Positions 21,701 through 30,900 of a stretch of DNA of 31,320 nucleotides are shown here, piece by piece (position 1 is the stretch's first letter; each line of letters starts with the position of its first letter). The stretch lies in the IMG/VR virus record IMGVR_UViG_3300034374_006109, positions 1 through 31,320 of that record, one strand, 5' to 3'. The stretch comes from a virus. Under the pieces are notes generated by a model. It did not search any database. It was not told where the DNA came from and saw only the letters and a list, made by a program, of their open reading frames with translations. The position numbers and the translations under genes were made by a program.

Positions 21701-24700
21701 TGATGAATATGCTTCAGGTAATGGTTGTGAGTTATATGGACTAAAACGATATACTCTATCTGGAGAATCATATTGACCAGACTTATGATTTGCTTGAGCA
21801 ACTCTGAATGTAATTCTTGGCGAATTTGTATTATGGGGTCCAGTTCCTGCATTGATTATAGAACCAACAACAGTTTCTCCAACTTCAAAAGTTCCCGAAG
21901 TCATGGAAATTTCCAGCAACTTGGGTACACAGAACTTAGTTACATTAGCACTATCAAAAAATGCGTAAAGTCTTGTCAGTGGTTTGAGTTTCTTAGCCTC
22001 AAATTGAACATTTCTAGACCTCATGTAAGGAACAACATTTCTACTTACAACTCTATCGCCAACAGAAGTTCTATCGAATTGCTCAGTAACAATGGTTCTA
22101 GAACCAGTTCTGGACATTACACCAGTTTCTCTTGTCTGTCTATAGGTTTCTTCAATGACATTTTGATTGACAGTTCTAGTCCAGGTTCTGTAAACATTTC
22201 TACCGCCAGGACCTTGAATATTGACAGATGATTGATTATTTGTCCCTCTAATTCTTGTTGTTTGAGTTACTTCTCTACCTGTCCAATTGGTTTCCCAGGC
22301 ATTCCAAATCGTTGGGGCAAAACCTGTCTGTGGATCAACGCCCTGTTCCTCAACAGATCTTGCCATCACATTTTCATAATCACCTTCAACATCAATAATT
22401 TTTGCTTCAAGTCTTACAGTATCTACCCAAGTATCAGATGCTGGAGTCAATTCAAGGGTTCCTTGCCAGAAACTTACCAAGAAAGGAGTTACACTTTCAG
22501 TTCTTGTGGCAAATGATTGTCTAAGCCACTCAACATCAGCATAGTCTAGAGTAATAATATCATTAGACTTTCTTACATTGACTCCTTCTGGTTGCTCAAC
22601 TGACAAATCAGCACCAACATTTACATTTACTACTGGCCCCTGAATTAAATCAATTGCATTTGTATAGTGCTGTGGTCTTAAAGTTTTTAATTCAGCATCT
22701 AAACTATTTTTAAATGGAACTGATTCTTCTTGTGCGTTCAGAGATGTGAAATTGTCAACAAAGAATCCTGACTTGAATCTATTAAGACCGTCTCTATCGG
22801 GAATAAAGAAGTTTGCAGTATTGGTCTCAAGCAGAGAAAGAGCAGTGTAATACTCAAGATTTCTAATTCTATTCTCAAGATTTTTGATATCGGACATGCG
22901 ATATCTCTTATGTTGTAAGAAATCTAATTTGACTTGAGAAGTATCGTAAAGATACGGTGGAAGGGTAACAGTTGCTACTTCAATAGCATCATCAACAGCC
23001 AAAGGTCTTTCAATCTTTTCAGATGGGACTCCATACTGAACCTGGAACTTGCCAGATTGAGTTAAGAAAATTCTATCAATTCTTGGAAGATAGAATGAGA
23101 ATGATACGTCAAATGCATCATCAGAAGAAAGCACACTTGAGAAATTTCCTGCTCCATTAAATACTCTTCCGTAGAATTCAAATGGAGATCTTGCCCCCTC
23201 AGTTACAGTATAATTAGAAGTCTTTGGTCTGATATCAATAATATCAGTATTTCTATGGCCATCAATAGATCTAACATCTTTTACATAATCAAATTCACTA
23301 TATGAATTAGCAGTAATTATGTCTCCAGTATCCGCTGCTTCAAAATAACCATTGGTGAAATATACTTTCAGTTGTCTGGTTGGAGAATCAATTCCATCTT
23401 TTCTTACTATAGATGAATCGCCATAGAATGACCCTCTCTGTCCAGTGCTGAACTTAAAGTTTTTAGATATATTAAAACTTGGTTCATCCACAACAGAAAC
23501 AGTGGCATCAAGTCCTGTTTCGCCAAAGATAACAGTCTCCCCTTCAATAAGGGAGTTGGTATTTTTTGAAATATATGAAATCTTAGTATCAGTTAATTTT
23601 TCCGCGACTACACCGACAGCACCACTTGTAAGTCCTCTAAATTTTTCACCAATCAAGAGATCACTTGTCTTTCCTTGAGGACCAGAGAGAGATGCTAAAA
23701 TAACAGTCGGAGCAGACGCTGGAGAAGTATCTGCAGATTCATAAATTGCCTGAATGCTAATGACATCACTAACATTTAAAGAAATTCTTTCATCTTGAAC
23801 TCTTGTTCCAAATGCATAATTTCCATATGTGAGTCCATCATTAAGTGTTGTTGCACCAACACCCGAAGCAACTAATTTTGACTTATCAATAATAAGGGAA
23901 TTTACTCTATTTTTCTTCTTTTTCTTAGCAACTGGTTTGAGTTTTTTGACTGTATAGATTAACTGTGCTCCAGTGTCATCACTTCCAAGATTATAAATTT
24001 GAAGTTCCGTATTGTTATTTGCTAAAGCAAACTTGTCTGCTGTCAATACTTCTGTAGTTCCATCAGATCTAATAAGAGAATATCGCTCTTCATCAAATGG
24101 CAAGAATGTTTCGTTTGTGCCAGAAGTAACCACAGCAGACAATTCGTTGTCTGCAATGTTTACTGTCTCATACTTTCTAAGATTGATGAATGAATCATTC
24201 AATGCAAGAGAAGAAACATTCTCTTTAGGTAATGCTGTATATAAAGTGCTATCACTTGATGTTGATAATTTAGTTCCAAGAACTTTAAAATCAGTTACTT
24301 CAATTCTTGTTCCAGTTGTTGGCAGTCTTCCTTCACAAATCCCAGTGACAGTTGTAACACCAGAAATGACAATACTTGCATCATTGACCGTTTGAACTGT
24401 AGCAAAAACAGGATCCGTAAAACTTTGATTAATGTCAGTACTTGTATAACTAACAAGATCACCAACACTAACCAGTCCAGGAAACTGTGGATTTGCTGAG
24501 ATTACTGTACTCTCTCCACTTGCATTCACCGTAGAAATTGTGGCAATGCCTATTGTGGAATCGGTTGAAGGAATAACGTCGGCAGCAAAAGTCGTTCCTA
24601 CTCCAACTTTACCGTAGATTGATTGAACATCAGACAATCCATAAGAAGTGATTGCTGTAGCAACTCTTCCATTTTCAAGGCCATCAAACTCAAACCCCTC

Positions 24701-26293
24701 ATATCTGATAAACTCACCAGAAGTATCATATAGTTCAATGACATTACTGTCGCTAATACTATTTTTTAAGAATCCAGTTGCTCCACTATTGGTGCCTTTT
24801 ACGAATGTTGGAGTTGTTAATGTAGTATTTTCATTCAGAGTAATCTTAGTAATTGTTTGAACATCAAATAAAGAGATATTCCACTCATTCAAATCTCCAT
24901 TTGAAATATTGTATGAACCAGACTCTAATCTAAAGTCATAGACTCTAGCAACACCAATTTCAGCACCAGCAGGTTCTGTTTGAGCAGCACCGACTGCACC
25001 ATCAACCGATCCAACTCTTTCATCCCTTAAACTCAAAATATAAGTATTGCCTACACCAACCAGAGGTGCTCCATACACTCTGTTCAAGTTGAGAGTTGAA
25101 CCCGTGTTATAAAAAATTGACTGGTTATCAATTGTTTTTGTGGTTCTTGGTTTTGGTAAGTCAAGTAAAGTTGATCCTACCGTTTCAATTTCATATCCTT
25201 TTACATAGGCCTTTCCTGGAGAAATTTGATATAGAGCCAAATCGTCAGATGGAACTGAACCTCCTGAGGTTACTTGATCTGCTTCTAAAAGACCTCTATT
25301 TCCTTCTCCATCATTCAGAGATTCTTTGACAATAATATCAAATGGTTTTACATAGTAATTTCCAGACTCATCATAAGTTCTTCTTGCAAGTTCATCGTTG
25401 ATGACACTATATTGGGAAGAATTTCTAACAGTTTTTAAGATGCCATTCTCTACAGTGGCAAGTTCTACAAAGTTTTCGTCATTGAAGTCAGTCAAAGACT
25501 TCTTGAAGAGAAAAACGCTAACTTTAAGTCTATCTGCACCTGGTGCAGCATAGTTATTATACCCTTGAGAGTTGTCCGTCAGGGTCTCATCTTGATCTGG
25601 AGTGACAATAACTTCATTAATGTAAAGGCCAATTCTATAGGAGGGTGAATTTGTATACTGATCTAGAATCAGAGTCTCATCTTCAACATTTACAAACTGT
25701 CCTCTTATAAAGTAAACTCCATTAGAAATTGAAAATGCAGAACCAGTTGAAGTCGCACTAGTTGCAATTGTTGATCCAAATGCTTCTCCACTTGCAATGA
25801 CTTCATTTCCTAGAAGTCCACTAACAATATCTCCCTCTGCACTCAGAATTTCGCCATCGGCAAATACTTGTGTTTCATTATTTTGTGTGCTTGAACCAAG
25901 GTAATTCAAATAAAGAGTAGGATTTCCTCTCTCAGAATCCGAAGAAGTCAGAATACTACTGACAATTGCCGTAACACCAGAAGTTCTTCCGGTAATCTTT
26001 AAACCAATTAATTGATCGAGATATGCATCAATAGGAACACCTTGATGTGTCGTATTTAGTTCTACTGCAAAGTAATTCCTACTATATGCGGTGTTTCCGG
26101 GAATTACTTTAGCACCTTCTTTAAAAAAGTGCTGTCCAAATCTCTCAATCTGATTCTGTAGAATCGATTGGAGCGTCGTTAATTCTCTCGCCTGAACTGG
26201 ATACCCAGGCTTAAACAATACTCTGTGATAGTTGTCCGTAGGATCAAAATCATCATAATAAGGGGCAACGTTGAGATTTGTGATTTGCGACAT
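18779..26293 (-). CDS. Giant DUF4815-type virion protein (T4 gp9-gp12 position)
   Basis: The protein has 2504 residues, in one uninterrupted frame. Residues 10-66 (YYDDFDPTDNYHRVLFKPGY, PVQARELTTLQSILQNQIER, FGQHFFKEGAKVIPG) match DUF4815-type phage structural proteins. Other landmarks are a Lys run (KPVAKKKKKNRV) near residue 790; PYMRSRNVQFEAKKLKPLTR and LYAFFDSANVTKFCVPK near 1430-1465; HYWYDPLAQSFLVDDDTGIY near 1690; GxGYT repeats near 1920-1980; and a GDEIIGF...TRGSDPKDYPVG module near 2140. The C-terminal 350 residues (SGWPKLFVRENKSAGGFGIK, SAHMNPYTDIRAFYALGND, FKHFRIKLVMTSTSQSYPPS) look conserved. Position between gp8 and gp13 suggests that it replaces the T4 gp9-gp12 fiber and pin proteins. 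It is probably a baseplate-attached fiber or wedge protein. Confidence 0.9.
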   Translation of the reverse strand: MSQITNLNVAPYYDDFDPTDNYHRVLFKPGYPVQARELTTLQSILQNQIERFGQHFFKEGAKVIPGNTAYSRNYFAVELNTTHQGVPIDAYLDQLIGLKITGRTSGVTAIVSSILTSSDSERGNPTLYLNYLGSSTQNNETQVFADGEILSAEGDIVSGLLGNEVIASGEAFGSTIATSATSTGSAFSISNGVYFIRGQFVNVEDETLILDQYTNSPSYRIGLYINEVIVTPDQDETLTDNSQGYNNYAAPGADRLKVSVFLFKKSLTDFNDENFVELATVENGILKTVRNSSQYSVINDELARRTYDESGNYYVKPFDIIVKESLNDGEGNRGLLEADQVTSGGSVPSDDLALYQISPGKAYVKGYEIETVGSTLLDLPKPRTTKTIDNQSIFYNTGSTLNLNRVYGAPLVGVGNTYILSLRDERVGSVDGAVGAAQTEPAGAEIGVARVYDFRLESGSYNISNGDLNEWNISLFDVQTITKITLNENTTLTTPTFVKGTNSGATGFLKNSISDSNVIELYDTSGEFIRYEGFEFDGLENGRVATAITSYGLSDVQSIYGKVGVGTTFAADVIPSTDSTIGIATISTVNASGESTVISANPQFPGLVSVGDLVSYTSTDINQSFTDPVFATVQTVNDASIVISGVTTVTGICEGRLPTTGTRIEVTDFKVLGTKLSTSSDSTLYTALPKENVSSLALNDSFINLRKYETVNIADNELSAVVTSGTNETFLPFDEERYSLIRSDGTTEVLTADKFALANNNTELQIYNLGSDDTGAQLIYTVKKLKPVAKKKKKNRVNSLIIDKSKLVASGVGATTLNDGLTYGNYAFGTRVQDERISLNVSDVISIQAIYESADTSPASAPTVILASLSGPQGKTSDLLIGEKFRGLTSGAVGVVAEKLTDTKISYISKNTNSLIEGETVIFGETGLDATVSVVDEPSFNISKNFKFSTGQRGSFYGDSSIVRKDGIDSPTRQLKVYFTNGYFEAADTGDIITANSYSEFDYVKDVRSIDGHRNTDIIDIRPKTSNYTVTEGARSPFEFYGRVFNGAGNFSSVLSSDDAFDVSFSFYLPRIDRIFLTQSGKFQVQYGVPSEKIERPLAVDDAIEVATVTLPPYLYDTSQVKLDFLQHKRYRMSDIKNLENRIRNLEYYTALSLLETNTANFFIPDRDGLNRFKSGFFVDNFTSLNAQEESVPFKNSLDAELKTLRPQHYTNAIDLIQGPVVNVNVGADLSVEQPEGVNVRKSNDIITLDYADVEWLRQSFATRTESVTPFLVSFWQGTLELTPASDTWVDTVRLEAKIIDVEGDYENVMARSVEEQGVDPQTGFAPTIWNAWETNWTGREVTQTTRIRGTNNQSSVNIQGPGGRNVYRTWTRTVNQNVIEETYRQTRETGVMSRTGSRTIVTEQFDRTSVGDRVVSRNVVPYMRSRNVQFEAKKLKPLTRLYAFFDSANVTKFCVPKLLEISMTSGTFEVGETVVGSIINAGTGPHNTNSPRITFRVAQANHKSGQYDSPDRVYRFSPYNSQPLPEAYSSTSTILNVDTFSLANQPQGDFFGYVERNMTLVGKTSGAQATITDVKLISDITSSLQGSFFIPDPNVSTNPRFETGTRVLTFVNSSTNNQETATTIAEEGYVSSGTIESIQESIVSVRNARIQNKLEFDSRSVSRTTGTQLVNSRTILSRPIQQRVHYWYDPLAQSFLVDDDTGIYLTKCDIFFRSKDDSDVPVTLQIRTMNNGLPTQKILPFSEVTLDPDQVNISGDGSVATTFEFKAPVYLEGRGKDYAICVASNSTKYSVYVSRVGENDLLTNTFISNQPYLGSLFKSQNASTWEPSQWEDLKFTLYRADFIENGSVEFYNPQLKEGNGQIPTLLGNALSMNSKKIRVGLSTTFNDPDLTIGNTVIQIGSDATANFVGTAGTAVGNMNVINAGIGYTGPFTYTGVALTTVTGNGRNATADVQVTSDGTIGFATISTPSGGGSGYQVGDVLGITTIGTNNLGAGARLSITSIGSSSELILDNVQGDFLTGVGNTIQFINNSGVTTTLNYSSGGPIGPWTRPTEITVENDGLHFKVNHKNHGMYDDGNTVTISGVAPDTKPTKLTTAYTADSTGALSVDNGSLFQQFESVGVGTTNVGYLLIGDEIIGFTTATSGSIGGTITRGSDPKDYPVGTPVYRYELNGVSLRRINKSHELADSTVADSIGYDHYRLKIDMSADGADRTASSGWPKLFVRENKSAGGFGIKATQNMPYEIITPIVQNITPEGTNISATIRTVTGKSLSGNEISFLDNGFESISLNKPNYLSSTRIITSDVNSANLLTTLPGNKAFNMSLQLSTTDSRLSPVIDGQRVSTILTSNRVNSVIEDFATDSRVSGIEGDPSSFQYISKEMGLENAATSIKIITSAHMNPYTDIRAFYALGNDSGFDPIFVPFPGWDNLNDKGEIINLEDCNGKSDSYVELIQATVGEIADSFQDFTFTRDNLPSFKHFRIKLVMTSTSQSYPPSLRDLRVIALA

Positions 26294-26299
26294 AATTCC

Positions 26300-27856
26300 T
26301 TAGAATTGTAATATAACCTTGATGTCTTCTTTTTGATTGGTTGATCTTGTCACGGATGGTCTATTGTCAACATAAATGATGTTTCCAGAGTATTTTGCAA
26401 CCTCAGGGTTTGCAATTCCATTAGTAAATGATTGACCAAGGTAGAATGTTCTATTATTTATTACGGTTGATAAACCCGTAAAAGTATTATCAATGGATAA
26501 CCCTTCTGCGACAGTTCCCCCAATAATTTTCAGAGAACCTTCTCCAGTCGGTGATGAAGTAAAATCAACTTGATCAAATCCATACTGCGGATTTGTAATT
26601 GCAGCACCAACAGTATTGAAACCAGATTGTGACCTATCTTGCCATACTTTTAAAACGCCAGTAGATTGATCATAACTTACAACTTTAGCAACAGCAGTAG
26701 TTCCAGTTGCAACTGTTTGAGTTACAAATGAATCCGCATCATAACTAGCAGAACTATATCCAATTCCAGTCAATTTAAGAGCAGTTACAGCACTTGCTTT
26801 ATCTACAGTAAGAGGAGTATTTGTCCCAAAAGTGCTTGGTTTCTCTACGATACCAACTCTTGCAATTTGATTTCCTGTGATAAAGTCGGGATTTTGAATG
26901 TCATTCTCAAATCTAGAATACATGAGAACATTTTTTGCTCCCAATTCTTTATAAATGTCTGCTCCATGACCACCCTGTGGAGAAATAATGACATCGAATG
27001 TTGGCCTTGTAGTTCCAGTTGGAACTCCACCAGCAACCAAATCTACATTACCATAAGTATATCCCGAACCTTGGGATGAGACTACAACAGATGAGACTTG
27101 GGAGTCAGCATTCATTGTAATTGTACACTCTGCTCCTGTTCCATTTCCTTTAATTGGAACATTAGTATAAACAGCGTTTGCGGTACCTAACGATACACCT
27201 CTACCAGAGATAAGTACGGTTTTGATCGATCCATCTACAGCATTATCACGAACGGATGCATTTGTTGTTGAATCTTCCCAGTTGGATGGAACGGGAATAT
27301 AGTTTGTGGAATCAAACTTAACAATGTCTGCTGGTGCAATAGTATACAAATACTTCCAGATATACCCATCGCCACTAGAACCAGCAGCTCTTGGTTCTAA
27401 GTCTACGAATGTTGGTTCATCAAGAGATGGTGCTCCATTTGGAGTCTCTGGAGTTGTTCCGTTCTGGAGGCAGATATAAACTCTATATTCACTGTTCATT
27501 ACATAAAATGATGCCCCATAAAGATTAGTAGCTCCAGATACTTTCGCAGTGTTTGAAGTATTATAATCATGGCGATACATATCAAATGTATTACCAGACC
27601 TCCACTCAATTTTTGGAACTACTAACCTTACATCACTACTCGTAATTTTTTTCAATCCAATCATGGTCTCCCAGATTTCATTCTCATTATCGAAATTATC
27701 TACGGGAGATGGTGGGTTGTTATCCCAATCTGACTGAATATCAGTAGCATTTGGCAGTCCAATAAAAGAATAATAAGAACTACCGGAAGTAGTAATGCCG
27801 TCAAGAAAATTTCTTGCATTCAATATTCTAATTTGATCAGTAATTATTGCGGCCAT
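26300..27856 (-). CDS. 8: Baseplate wedge protein gp8
   Basis: The protein has 518 residues (T4 gp8 has 334). It matches T4 gp8 at both ends. Residues 28-95 have YYSFIGLPNATDIQSDWDNN, PPSPVDNFDNENEIWETMIG and VRLVVPKIEWRSGNTFDMYR. Residues 162-177 read GDGYIWKYLYTIAPAD, where T4 has GDGYVWEYLFEIPPD. The C-terminus GNIIYVDNRPSVTRSTNQKE, DIKVILQF corresponds to T4 GEMIYMENRPP...EEINILF. gp8 is a dimeric part of the baseplate wedge joined to gp7 and gp10. Extra length comes from inserted repeat material in the middle, including GSGYTYGNVDLV. Two late boxes lie in the 57-base leader; no clear Shine-Dalgarno site is seen. Confidence 0.93.
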   Translation of the reverse strand: MAAIITDQIRILNARNFLDGITTSGSSYYSFIGLPNATDIQSDWDNNPPSPVDNFDNENEIWETMIGLKKITSSDVRLVVPKIEWRSGNTFDMYRHDYNTSNTAKVSGATNLYGASFYVMNSEYRVYICLQNGTTPETPNGAPSLDEPTFVDLEPRAAGSSGDGYIWKYLYTIAPADIVKFDSTNYIPVPSNWEDSTTNASVRDNAVDGSIKTVLISGRGVSLGTANAVYTNVPIKGNGTGAECTITMNADSQVSSVVVSSQGSGYTYGNVDLVAGGVPTGTTRPTFDVIISPQGGHGADIYKELGAKNVLMYSRFENDIQNPDFITGNQIARVGIVEKPSTFGTNTPLTVDKASAVTALKLTGIGYSSASYDADSFVTQTVATGTTAVAKVVSYDQSTGVLKVWQDRSQSGFNTVGAAITNPQYGFDQVDFTSSPTGEGSLKIIGGTVAEGLSIDNTFTGLSTVINNRTFYLGQSFTNGIANPEVAKYSGNIIYVDNRPSVTRSTNQKEDIKVILQF

Positions 27857-27874
27857 TTTGCTGGGGTTTTTACT

Positions 27875-27882
27875 TATTTATT
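27875..27882 (-). promoter_or_regulatory. Late promoter box AATAAATA upstream of gp8
   Basis: The minus strand reads AATAAATA 19 bases before the gp8 ATG. Confidence 0.45.
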
Positions 27883-27903
27883 AGAGGTTTAATAACTAAA
27901 TTT

Positions 27904-27911
27904 TATTTAGT
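27904..27911 (-). promoter_or_regulatory. Late promoter box ACTAAATA upstream of gp8, within an inverted repeat
   Basis: The minus strand reads ACTAAATA 48 bases before the gp8 ATG. It is half of a perfect inverted repeat, 27894-27901 and 27905-27912 (AACTAAAT, 3 bases, ATTTAGTT). Confidence 0.45.
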
Positions 27912-27913
27912 TG

Positions 27914-30900
27914 TCACACATTATAGTTGGATATCTTCAGTGGTACAAATCTTCTGATCACAGCAGAAGTTGAAATTCCAGTTACACCATTTTCATTATA
28001 GGAGTTGAAGTTAGATAATGAAGTTCTCGCCGTGGTGTTAATTTTACCAAAACTATAATCTCCAAAATAAGTATTTACTCCAACATCAGTAAAGTCATAA
28101 CCATTGTAACTTAGAACACTAATAGTGATATCATTAACCATAGTAGAACCATATCCAGGAAGAGTTTTTTGGGTGGTTGCTGAACCAACAACCTCATAAA
28201 CATTATCAATACAAGTAGTTCCTACGCCAACTGCAACTGAGTTTCCATATTTGAGCGAAGTGACGCCAAATCCGATATTAGAGTTTCTGACTACAAAGAA
28301 ATCGCCAACAGCAAGACCACTAACAGTAATTGCTGTTCCTACCAGAGTATCATTTCTTAGTGCAGAATCAGTAGGAATAAACAGACTCAGAATCAATCCA
28401 GTAGATGCAACACCAACAATGCTAGTAGTTGCTACTCCAACAATAGTTCCAAAATCTCCACTATAAGTAATTCCTGCATTAAGTCTTTCTGTAATAGCTA
28501 CTGGCGATTCAATAAGAACAACTGGTGGGTTTGACTGCGAATAACCAGTCTTAGCAGCACCTAGAGTAATTGAAGTTACGACTCCAGCAGTGATAGATGC
28601 AGTTGCAGTTTGTCTTTGATCAGAACCAAGTCCAACAGGATTTCCAATAACAACAGTGGGTGATGTAGTGTATCCAACACCACCATCAGAGATTGAAATT
28701 GATGTGATTGTTCCTGCGGACCCAACAATGGCAGTGGCAGATGCTCCTACTCTCGTATCTTGTGAAACCAGTAGAACATCCTTCTGGAATGAAAGTGATG
28801 TTTCACTTTCATTATCTTGATTGAATAGAACTTGAACATTCTCAACATAGATATTTGTTGAACCAACTCCAACAGTCTGAATTACATTAGTTGTTGGGAA
28901 AATATTTGCTTTATATTGAGGTCTGTCCTTACCTACTCTTTCTCCGTTAATAATCTTGTCTTCTGTTTGCTTGCACCAAGTAACTGGTCTTTCCATGGTA
29001 ATATTATTTGCAAGACCAGGGCCATAGTATGCATTTGTAGTTACTTGTTCAGTAGAATCAATACTATAAACAAGTCTTCTATCCTCATCAAAGTAAGATG
29101 ATTGACCTCTTGCCGAATCATAATCAATATCTAAGGTATCACCTTCTTTGACAGTCTCAAGAATATCAACGGTCCTAACATCAACATCTCCATTTCCTCT
29201 GTAGAAAAGAATATCCACGGTATCACCGGGTTTTAGTGGTTCTGGGAATACAATTGTACTTCCTCCATTAAAGATATAACCTTCACCTGGCACTTGAAGA
29301 ATACTATTGACGAGGACAATTAAAACATCTTGTATAACAATACTTGAACCCTTAGATGTCATAATGGAGGTAATGTTTCCACCAATTTTGAGTTGGAAAT
29401 CAGTTTTTTGTCCATCAAATTCATCATCAAAACTATCCATTGTTTGAAGTTGGCCAATAGACCATCCAGCAAACTTATCCGAATAAATCTTTTCAATATT
29501 GATAGTAAATCTTTCAAACTCGCCGCCAAGAGTTGGATTTGTTGGAATTCCTGTAGGGCCACCCGTGGGAAGAGTTAAGAATTGACCTGCTCCATATCCA
29601 AATCCAGTGTTAGAAATTTCAAAGTCAACAATATCGGAACCAAATCCAACATTAACATTAATTTTAGCCTGAGAACCAACTCCAGTCGAAGGTTCAGCAA
29701 GACCATCAGTTTGATAGACAAGAGGAATATTTTCATAAGAAAGTGGGTCTTCAATAATCACTTCTGGTGGATTTGTGGAAGTATATCCCTCACCAGGACT
29801 TGTTATATGTACTGTCTCAAGAAGGTGTCCAGCACTAATGGTAGCAACACCAATATGAGTTACTGTTTGAATGCCAACAGAACTGCTTGCAACACCAACG
29901 CGAACAATACCTACTGATGGATTGAAAACTCTGACGATGACAGAAGTGCCTGCTGGGATATCAAGAGAAGATACGCTACTAATACCGATAGTTACCGAAG
30001 TTGTTCCAAAACCAGTGATTGCAGTTGGTCTGCTGAAGAAAGTTCCAACACCAATTGAGGATGCAGCCCCCGCATTAAATTCAAGGAACTTAAATACACT
30101 ATTTTCATTATTAAGAGTGATTGTCGTGCTGCTAGCAGAAACTGTTGTTGCAACACTGGTAAGAACATCATATTGTGTAGATGCTCTATATCCAGAACCT
30201 GTACTTCCGATAGTGATGGCAGAGATAGTTCCAGCAACAGATACTGTTGATGTGCCACCAGCAGAGACGAGGGGTTGATAACCAAATCCACTAGAAGAAC
30301 CAACAGAAACGATAACGCCACCAATAGGAAGATTAGAAGAATTTACATCATTGGTGATAGTCTGTCCATCATTGACAAAGATTGCAGATGTAATACCTGC
30401 CTGTTCTGCAAGAGTGAAGTTTTGATTTAAACCTGGAATTTGAATAATATCGTTAATCAGGATAATAGCGTTATCATCTTCATATCCAGTAGTATCAGAA
30501 CCACTAGACTTTAACGCGAATGTGTCGTTGGAACCATTAAACTGGTCAGAAATGTCATCAAAGAGATAATTTCTGCCATATGTTCTGATGGTTGATCCTG
30601 GGGTTCCAGATCTCAAGAACACTCTTCCTTGGAATGTTGAACTGGTTTCAATTCCAGTCCAATCTCTCTCTGATGGTCTAACAAAATTGACATCAAAAAT
30701 AGGAAGGTTTCCATAAGGAGCTTCGACAAAATTGAGAGTATTATTTACAATGTTGTAATTTCCCTGAACTTTAGTTACAAGTGCCCCAGTAGAATAACCT
30801 GCTCTTCTTGTTCCAAGCCATGCTCTTTGAACTCTTACGATATTTGTAGAACCAACGCCAACTGATTCTACTTTCATAATTTCATCACCAATCTGAATCA

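Noticed and set aside
21773-22231. Plus-strand open frame of 152 codons inside the giant gene
   Set aside because: It is antisense to a continuous conserved frame, is Ser-rich, and has no recognisable motif or ribosome site.
27894-27912. Inverted repeat before gp8 as an intrinsic terminator
   Set aside because: The stem is AT-rich and is not followed by a T run on the minus strand.
29871-30278. Plus-strand open frame of 135 codons
   Set aside because: It mirrors the Val/Thr/Gly-rich minus-strand protein; Pro/Thr-rich composition of this kind arises from the reverse frame.
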